From the NCBI GenBank assembly GCA_019348475.1, contig JAHWJJ010000133.1, positions 1 to 9,923 of the forward strand: a stretch of 9,923 nucleotides of DNA, in the 5' to 3' direction. This document shows, piece by piece, positions 6,633 through 9,923 of this stretch; position 1 is the first letter of the stretch; each line of letters opens with the position of its first letter. This DNA comes from Gemmatimonadota bacterium. GTDB lineage: Bacteria > Gemmatimonadota > Gemmatimonadetes > Longimicrobiales > Longimicrobiaceae. Both the position numbers and the translations under genes were made by a program. The notes below the pieces were generated by a model that was not told where the DNA came from, searched no databases, and saw only the letters and a program-made list of their open reading frames with translations.

Positions 6633-6636
6633 CGCA

Positions 6637-6673
6637 CCGCGGGAAGGGAGCCGCCCCGACTCCCTTCCCGCGG
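6637..6673 (-). terminator. 14-bp GC hairpin, possible terminator of the upstream gene
   Basis: A perfect 14-bp inverted repeat (6637-6650 with 6660-6673, core GGGAAGGGAG/CTCCCTTCCC) closes a 9-base loop. It lies five bases upstream of the terC -35 and 205 bases downstream of the small Cys4 gene. No T-run follows on either strand. It could insulate the terC unit from read-through, or be a protein site at the promoter; position alone suggests the former. Confidence 0.45.
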
Positions 6674-6877
6674 CGGCACCGCAACCGCGCCGCTCGCGCG
6701 CGTCGCATTCACCGCGCCCCGGCGAACGTGACCGGCGGGCTCGTGACGACGCCACGCTGCTGATCGACCTCGATGCGTCCGCCTGGCTGCTGGCGGCGAA
6801 CCCGGCCACCCGTGTGGTGTCCGCCGCCGCCCTGCAGAGCCCGGTCAAGGTCCGCCGCGGCTGGCCGGCTGCCGGGG
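6674..6877. other. Intergenic stretch without a supported gene
   Basis: These ~200 bases lie between the stop of the Cys4 gene and the 14-bp hairpin. A + strand frame here reads ATLLIDLDASAWLLAANPATRV, which looks somewhat protein-like, but no start with a ribosome site precedes it and the frame continues antisense through the Cys4 gene. Neither - strand frame looks like a protein. It may be a decayed gene remnant or simple 3' untranslated sequence. Confidence 0.4.
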
Positions 6878-7174
6878 TCAGGGCCCGCACTTGGGGCAGC
6901 GGGCGACGAGCTTGCCGTCCGCGGGAAGCTCGCGCGCCACCCAGGCGCGCAGCGCCGACTTGGTGTCGGAGCAGATCTGCCGCGCCCCCTTCGACCGGAG
7001 CCGCCCGGGATGGACGTCCCGGTCCACCTCGGGACACACGGCCCTGTGCAGCAGCGGCGCGGATCGCGCGCGCACGGCCAGGATGAAGCCGTCCGGGTGC
7101 GTGTCGCGCCACCAGCCGTACTCGGCGTCGTCCGGGAACTCTTCCGTCGCGCTGGCTTCCACGGGCTCCGGCAT
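6878..7174 (-). CDS. Small Cys4 protein with C-terminal CPKC motif, unknown function
   Basis: A 98-residue protein that I do not assign to a named family. The N-terminal part, YGWWRDTHPDGFILAVRARS (19-38), followed by LLHRAVCPEV, resembles a pattern I recall from short uncharacterised actinobacterial domains (HPDG, then LHRA-C, a mid-protein cysteine and a C-terminal Cys pair). Here C47, C68, C93 and C96 (ARCPKCGP at the very end), with H43 nearby, could bind one zinc. No signal peptide or membrane segment is seen, so it is probably cytoplasmic. GAAAGG lies upstream of the ATG and overlaps the TGA of the DUF3224 gene, only 13 bases away, so the two are probably co-transcribed and partly coupled. 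Gene reality is likely given motif coherence and coupling; a nucleic-acid-binding role is only a guess from the zinc-ribbon look. Confidence 0.65.
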   Translation of the reverse strand: MPEPVEASATEEFPDDAEYGWWRDTHPDGFILAVRARSAPLLHRAVCPEVDRDVHPGRLRSKGARQICSDTKSALRAWVARELPADGKLVARCPKCGP

Positions 7175-7187
7175 GGGGTGGCGCCTT

Positions 7188-7574
7188 TCAGCTCCCGGGG
7201 AGCGTGTAGTCGAACTCGTAGGCGTGCGTTCCGCCCTCGATGATGATGTTCATCGTCCCCGTAACCCCGGCCAGTTCGCCGGTGCCGGAGTCGGGGACCA
7301 CCGTCACCGACAGCCGCGGCGCACCGCGGTCCATGGTGCCGCTATGCTGCAGGTAGAAGGTGCCCGCGCGGCCGTGCAGCGACCCGGTCACCTGCTCCAG
7401 CGCCACGTACCCCGCGGAGCCCTCCACGGCGCACCGGACGGCCAGCATCTCGCCCTTGCTGGTGCCCTGCAGGTCGCCGTGGAACTCCTTGTCGATGGAC
7501 ATCCGCCCGATCGCCGCCGCCGTCTCCTGCGGCGCCAGCTGCACCTGGAACGTGCCCGTCGCGCGTGTGGTCAC
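7188..7574 (-). CDS. DUF3224 domain protein
   Basis: A 128-residue protein matching the DUF3224 pattern along its whole length: GTFQVQLAPQE near the start, then MSIDKEFHGDLQGTSKGEML, GSAGYVALEQVTGSLHGR, TFYLQHSGTMDRG, VVPDSGTGELAGVTGTM, and IIEGGTHAYEFDYTLP at the end. The family is a small beta-rich fold of unknown biochemical role. The GTG start at 7574 has GGAG six bases upstream and gives the usual family length. A longer frame reaches ATG at 7685 but its extra residues (MIRRGAAAGVCLSGRARR) are Arg-rich and not family-like. An overlapping frame there spells a signal-peptide-like segment, discussed as a finding. The next gene starts 13 bases downstream. Family call is confident; function is unknown. 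Confidence 0.87.
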   Translation of the reverse strand: MTTRATGTFQVQLAPQETAAAIGRMSIDKEFHGDLQGTSKGEMLAVRCAVEGSAGYVALEQVTGSLHGRAGTFYLQHSGTMDRGAPRLSVTVVPDSGTGELAGVTGTMNIIIEGGTHAYEFDYTLPGS

Positions 7575-7728
7575 TGCCGTCTCCGTCTGAGGTTCGATGG
7601 CGCGGTCCGCTGCACCCGCGCCCGCCCCGCACCGGCGAGCGCGACCAGACAGGCAGACGCCCGCCGCAGCGCCGCGGCGAATCATCCCGCGTCCTGCAGT
7701 TCGTTGCACCTGGAGTTCTACTGCCAGT

Positions 7729-7807
7729 CTCACGCGGAGGCGCGGAGGACACGGAGAACAGATCTTTCCTCTTCTCTTCTCCGCGACCTCCGCGCCCTCC
7801 GCGTGAG
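7729..7807. repeat. 79-bp imperfect inverted repeat (REP-like hairpin)
   Basis: The left arm (7729-7758, starting CTCACGCGGAGG) and the right arm (7777-7807, ending CCTCCGCGTGAG) are near-perfect complements with one single-base indel and two mismatches. A pyrimidine-rich loop of about 18 bases separates them. Each arm is itself built from repeats of CGCGGAGG. Such Cys-free GC hairpins between genes are typical of dispersed extragenic palindromes. It sits 52 bases after the kinase-like stop and 154 bases before the DUF3224 start, so it may split the two - strand transcription units. The rest of the 7575-7859 gap holds no supported gene. Confidence 0.85.
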
Positions 7808-7859
7808 GCCATCTTTGGCTGGATGCACGATCAATCTGAAAATCTGGTCATCAGACTCT

Positions 7860-8459
7860 TCATCCCAGCCCCGCGCGACCGAGGGAGAAGTGGGCGATGA
7901 TCCGCTCGGCCACGTCTTCCGGCGAGAGCGCCGTGTTGTCGATGCGCAGGTAGTCCGCACGGCCGTCGAATTCGCCCGCGGAGTTCATGCGGTAGACGGC
8001 ATCGTGCTCCAGCAGCCGCTGGCGCGACGCTGCGACGTCGCGCTTGGAGGGCTTTTCCGCCAGGCGGAACTCCGTCTCGTTGCGGCGCAGGCGCTCCTCC
8101 TGCGTGGCCTCCAGCTCCACGTACACCACCCGCCCGCCGCGGGAGGTGAAGATCGCCGCCAGCTCCCCGACCGACGTATGGTCCGAGGGCCGGTCGAACG
8201 CCCAGACGTACGTAAAGATGAGCCCCGGCAGGTCGCTGGCGGCCACCTCCTCCATGATCCTGCGCCGGAACTCCCGCAGCAGCCGCACGAACGGCGCCGT
8301 GCCGAAGGGAAAGAACTGAAGGACCAGCTCGATCGTCTGGTGGTTGTGGAACAGGCGCAGCCCGGTGCGTCTCGCGAGTTCGTACCCCACCGTCATCTTG
8401 CCCACGGCCGGCGGTCCGATGATGAAGACGAGCATGGGGGCGGCCGGCGACTCCGTCAT
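7860..8459 (-). CDS. P-loop kinase-like (AAA/shikimate-kinase-like) protein
   Basis: A 199-residue nucleotide-binding protein. The Walker A loop is G15-PPAVGKM-T23 within MLVFIIGPPAVGKMTVGYELARRTG, and HNHQTIELV follows where small kinases of this group bind substrate. RGGRVVYVELEATQEERLRRN (108-127) gives the later beta strand and an Arg-rich lid, and FRLAEKPSKRD (131-141) is a motif I associate with this uncharacterised kinase-like group. Length and single-domain form fit small-molecule kinases such as shikimate or chloramphenicol phosphotransferase-type enzymes; the substrate is unknown. The ATG overlaps the TGA of the upstream gene (ATGA, four bases), with GGAGG four bases before the start, so translation is coupled to the DUF71-like gene. 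A 79-bp hairpin repeat follows the stop. ATP binding is confident, the reaction is not. Confidence 0.85.
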   Translation of the reverse strand: MTESPAAPMLVFIIGPPAVGKMTVGYELARRTGLRLFHNHQTIELVLQFFPFGTAPFVRLLREFRRRIMEEVAASDLPGLIFTYVWAFDRPSDHTSVGELAAIFTSRGGRVVYVELEATQEERLRRNETEFRLAEKPSKRDVAASRQRLLEHDAVYRMNSAGEFDGRADYLRIDNTALSPEDVAERIIAHFSLGRAGLG

Positions 8460-9214
8460 GCGCCCTCCGGGGCCGTGGCCCCTGACCCGTTCCCCGCCAG
8501 AGCACCTGCGGAACCGGACTCATCGTCGCCCGCGCCGTCCGGGACGAGATCGCAGTACGCGAACCGCTCGCCCCGCATCACCACCTGGCCAACGCGGTAC
8601 GGCACGGGCGCGCGAAAGCCGGGGCCATCCGAGACGAAGGTGTGGAACTCGCCGCGCTCGCCGCACGGGTCGATCCCCTCCGGCAGCTCCGCCAGAAGCA
8701 CCGCATCGTACGCACGCCCGGCGAAGCCGGCGGAAAGCGCGTGCGTGTCCACGCACACCAGGCGCGCGCGGATCCCGCGGTCCACCCCCTCGCGCGCCAG
8801 CCCGTGCGTCGGCTCGCCCCACAGGGGGAACAGCCCCTCCAGCCCGGCCGCGGCGATGCGCTCCTCCCGGTACTGCCGCACGTCCTGCAGAAAGATGTCG
8901 CCGAACGCCACCCGCCGCACCGCCGGCTGGCGCTCACGGAGTGCGGCCAGCGCGCGGGCCAGCGCGGCATCGTAGGCCTGGTTGGAGCTTTCCGGCTGCA
9001 GCGTCGCCTCGTGCACCGGCAGCCCCAGCGCGGCCGCCTGCGCGTGCAGCAGGGCGCGGCGCACACCGTGGATGCTCACCCGGTCGTAGCCGGCCGTCAC
9101 GGTGGTCAGCAGGTCGGTGACCTGGAACCGCGGATCGGCCCGGAGCCGCGCCAGGGCCAGCGCGCTGTCCTTGCCTCCGCTCCAGCTCAGGATGATCGGT
9201 TCGGGACGGGTCAC
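8456..9214 (-). CDS. DUF71 / diphthine-ammonia-ligase-like ATP pyrophosphatase
   Basis: A 252-residue adenine-nucleotide alpha-hydrolase (PP-loop) enzyme. The PP-loop is LSWSGGKDSALAL (9-21). Other family motifs are SIHGVRR (47-53), FGDIFLQDVRQYRE (104-117), PLWGEPT (130-136) and the signature GIDPCGERGEFHTFV (180-194). Archaeal and eukaryotic relatives (Dph6) amidate diphthine on elongation factor 2; bacteria lack diphthamide, so the bacterial substrate is a different, unknown acid that is presumably adenylated and amidated. The final ~25 residues are a low-complexity Gly/Ser/Ala tail. The GTG start is the only candidate: an in-frame TGA lies just upstream, and no good Shine-Dalgarno is seen. 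It starts 36 bases after the Mut7-C gene and overlaps the kinase-like gene by four bases, forming a three-gene operon. Family call is firm. Confidence 0.92.
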   Translation of the reverse strand: MTRPEPIILSWSGGKDSALALARLRADPRFQVTDLLTTVTAGYDRVSIHGVRRALLHAQAAALGLPVHEATLQPESSNQAYDAALARALAALRERQPAVRRVAFGDIFLQDVRQYREERIAAAGLEGLFPLWGEPTHGLAREGVDRGIRARLVCVDTHALSAGFAGRAYDAVLLAELPEGIDPCGERGEFHTFVSDGPGFRAPVPYRVGQVVMRGERFAYCDLVPDGAGDDESGSAGALAGNGSGATAPEGA

Positions 9215-9250
9215 GGAACGGGTGGATTGCGGGTCGTGGTGGATCCCGTC

Positions 9251-9742
9251 TCACGAGATCCAGCCGGGCAGCGCCCGAGACAGCGCCTGGCGCATGCGGC
9301 GCGTGTGCGATCCCTCCCAGTATACGCGCGCGCAGCCGGGGCAGCGAGAGACCGGGCCGGGAAGCGCGCGGCTGGCGGCGGGCACCAGCGTCGCCGCCTC
9401 GTCCTCCGTCGCCGGGCGCAGCTGGGCGTTGCACACCGGACAGCGGCTGAAGAGCGCCGGGGGCGGAGCCAGCGCACAGGCCGCGACCACCTGCCGCAGC
9501 TGGTCGAGGGGCGCGTCGTCCGTGATCAGCCCGGCCCGCTCGGGCCTGAGGTGCGCCACCAGGTGCCGGTCGCGCGTAAGCAGCACGCGCCCCTCCGCCG
9601 CCGCCAGCGCGACCAGCTCCGGGTCGTGCACGGCGGGGTCGTACGCCGTGTCGAAGCCCAGCGTGCGCAGCCAGCGCGCCAGCCGCCCCAGCATGGCGTC
9701 CGCGGCGAACCGGGGCCGCGGCTCCGCGGAAGGTGTCGTCAC
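9251..9742 (-). CDS. Mut7-C RNase-domain protein with zinc ribbon
   Basis: A 163-residue protein matching the Mut7-C (DUF82) family, a PIN-like nuclease domain named after the C-terminus of worm Mut-7. RFAADAMLGRLARWLRTLGF (11-30) is the family opening with acidic D16; RVLLTRDRHL (52-61) supplies D58. A zinc ribbon follows with C101-x2-C104 (RCPVCNAQL) and C134-x2-C137 (RCPGCARVYW), and the end GSHTRRMRQAL is typical. It probably cleaves RNA, but no bacterial substrate is established. The GTG at 9742 puts the family motif ten residues from the start, as usual; an ATG at 9823 would add 27 unusual residues lying in the homopolymer-rich end of the window. No Shine-Dalgarno decides between them. 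It probably heads an operon with the DUF71-like and kinase-like genes. Confidence 0.85.
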   Translation of the reverse strand: MTTPSAEPRPRFAADAMLGRLARWLRTLGFDTAYDPAVHDPELVALAAAEGRVLLTRDRHLVAHLRPERAGLITDDAPLDQLRQVVAACALAPPPALFSRCPVCNAQLRPATEDEAATLVPAASRALPGPVSRCPGCARVYWEGSHTRRMRQALSRALPGWIS

Positions 9743-9923
9743 CGGACCGGCTCGGCCGTCCGCCGTCACGGCGGACCGGCGCCGCGGGCCCCCCCCGGCC
9801 GGTTTCTCGCCCCGCCCCCCCAAAAACCACGGGGGGGGGGTGAAACCGGGCGGGGGGAGGGGTGGCGGGGCCCGTGTCCGCGCTAGCCGCCGTGGGAGAC
9901 CTCACCGGGCCGCGCGTGTGGGG
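9743..9923. other. Homopolymer-rich end region with G-run cluster
   Basis: The stretch holds C8 (9789-9796), C7 (9815-9821), G10 (9831-9840), G6 (9852-9857), and G4 runs at 9859-9862 and 9867-9870. GGTTTC (9801-9806) and GAAACC (9842-9847) with their C/G flanks form an imperfect inverted repeat. The + strand G-runs fit a G-quadruplex pattern. No gene or clear promoter can be read here. Sequence quality at this end is open to doubt. Confidence 0.6.

Noticed and set aside
6418..7086. + strand open frame with a protein-like patch LLIDLDASAWLLAANPATRV
   Set aside because: It overlaps the riboswitch and the antisense Cys4 gene and lacks a ribosome site; at most a remnant.
5286..7112. 608-codon - strand open frame overlapping terC and its leader
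   Set aside because: It is out of frame with the clear TerC motifs and crosses promoter, aptamer and terminator.
6891..8975. 694-codon + strand open frame antisense to four - strand genes
   Set aside because: It has no domain-like sequence, while the opposite strand shows DUF3224, P-loop and PP-loop motifs.
8642..9886. Long + strand open frame antisense to the DUF71-like and Mut7-C genes
   Set aside because: Low-complexity Arg/His/Gln-rich shadow; real motifs are on the other strand.

Overview
The window is high-GC bacterial DNA (roughly 70% G+C by eye) with compact genes, GTG and TTG starts, several predicted lipoproteins and short tandem-repeat arrays between genes. These traits, especially the octamer (GTGAGTGC/GAAAGTGC) and heptamer (GGGAACA/GGGAATA) arrays, resemble Longimicrobium-like Gemmatimonadota. 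That placement is an inference from style, not from a marker gene.

Layout. The left half reads on the + strand: an octamer repeat array (1-52); an M14 zinc-carboxypeptidase lipoprotein (246-1856) whose stop codon lies inside a heptamer array (1849-1900); an AraC-type regulator (2184-3002) behind an AT-rich leader with a 9-bp inverted repeat; a small tyrosine- and cysteine-rich lipoprotein (3205-3828) followed by a strong GC hairpin; and a lipoprotein with seven sialidase/BNR-like repeats, probably a beta-propeller (3969-5189). The right half reads on the - strand: a Mut7-C RNase-like protein (9742-9251), a DUF71/diphthine-ammonia-ligase-like ATP pyrophosphatase (9214-8456), a P-loop kinase-like protein overlapping it by ATGA (8459-7860), then a DUF3224 protein (7574-7188), a small Cys4 protein (7174-6878) and a TerC/Alx-family membrane protein (6361-5306). 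The two halves converge at 5190-5305, and an octamer array fills almost all of that gap.

The best-supported non-coding element is upstream of terC. On the - strand, 6588-6463 carries the conserved blocks of the yybP-ykoY (Mn2+) riboswitch, with a sigma70-like promoter before it and a GC hairpin plus six T after it. Together with the TTG start and good Shine-Dalgarno of terC, this gives a complete metal-responsive unit: promoter, aptamer, putative terminator, Mn exporter candidate.

I see no transposase, phage gene, CRISPR array, rRNA or tRNA. The last ~180 bases are rich in C and G homopolymers and may be poorly determined sequence. I found no convincing new multi-gene system. The points that most deserve checking are the riboswitch, the repeat arrays abutting stop codons, the hairpin repeat at 7729-7807 and the uncharacterised Tyr/Cys-rich and Cys4 proteins.
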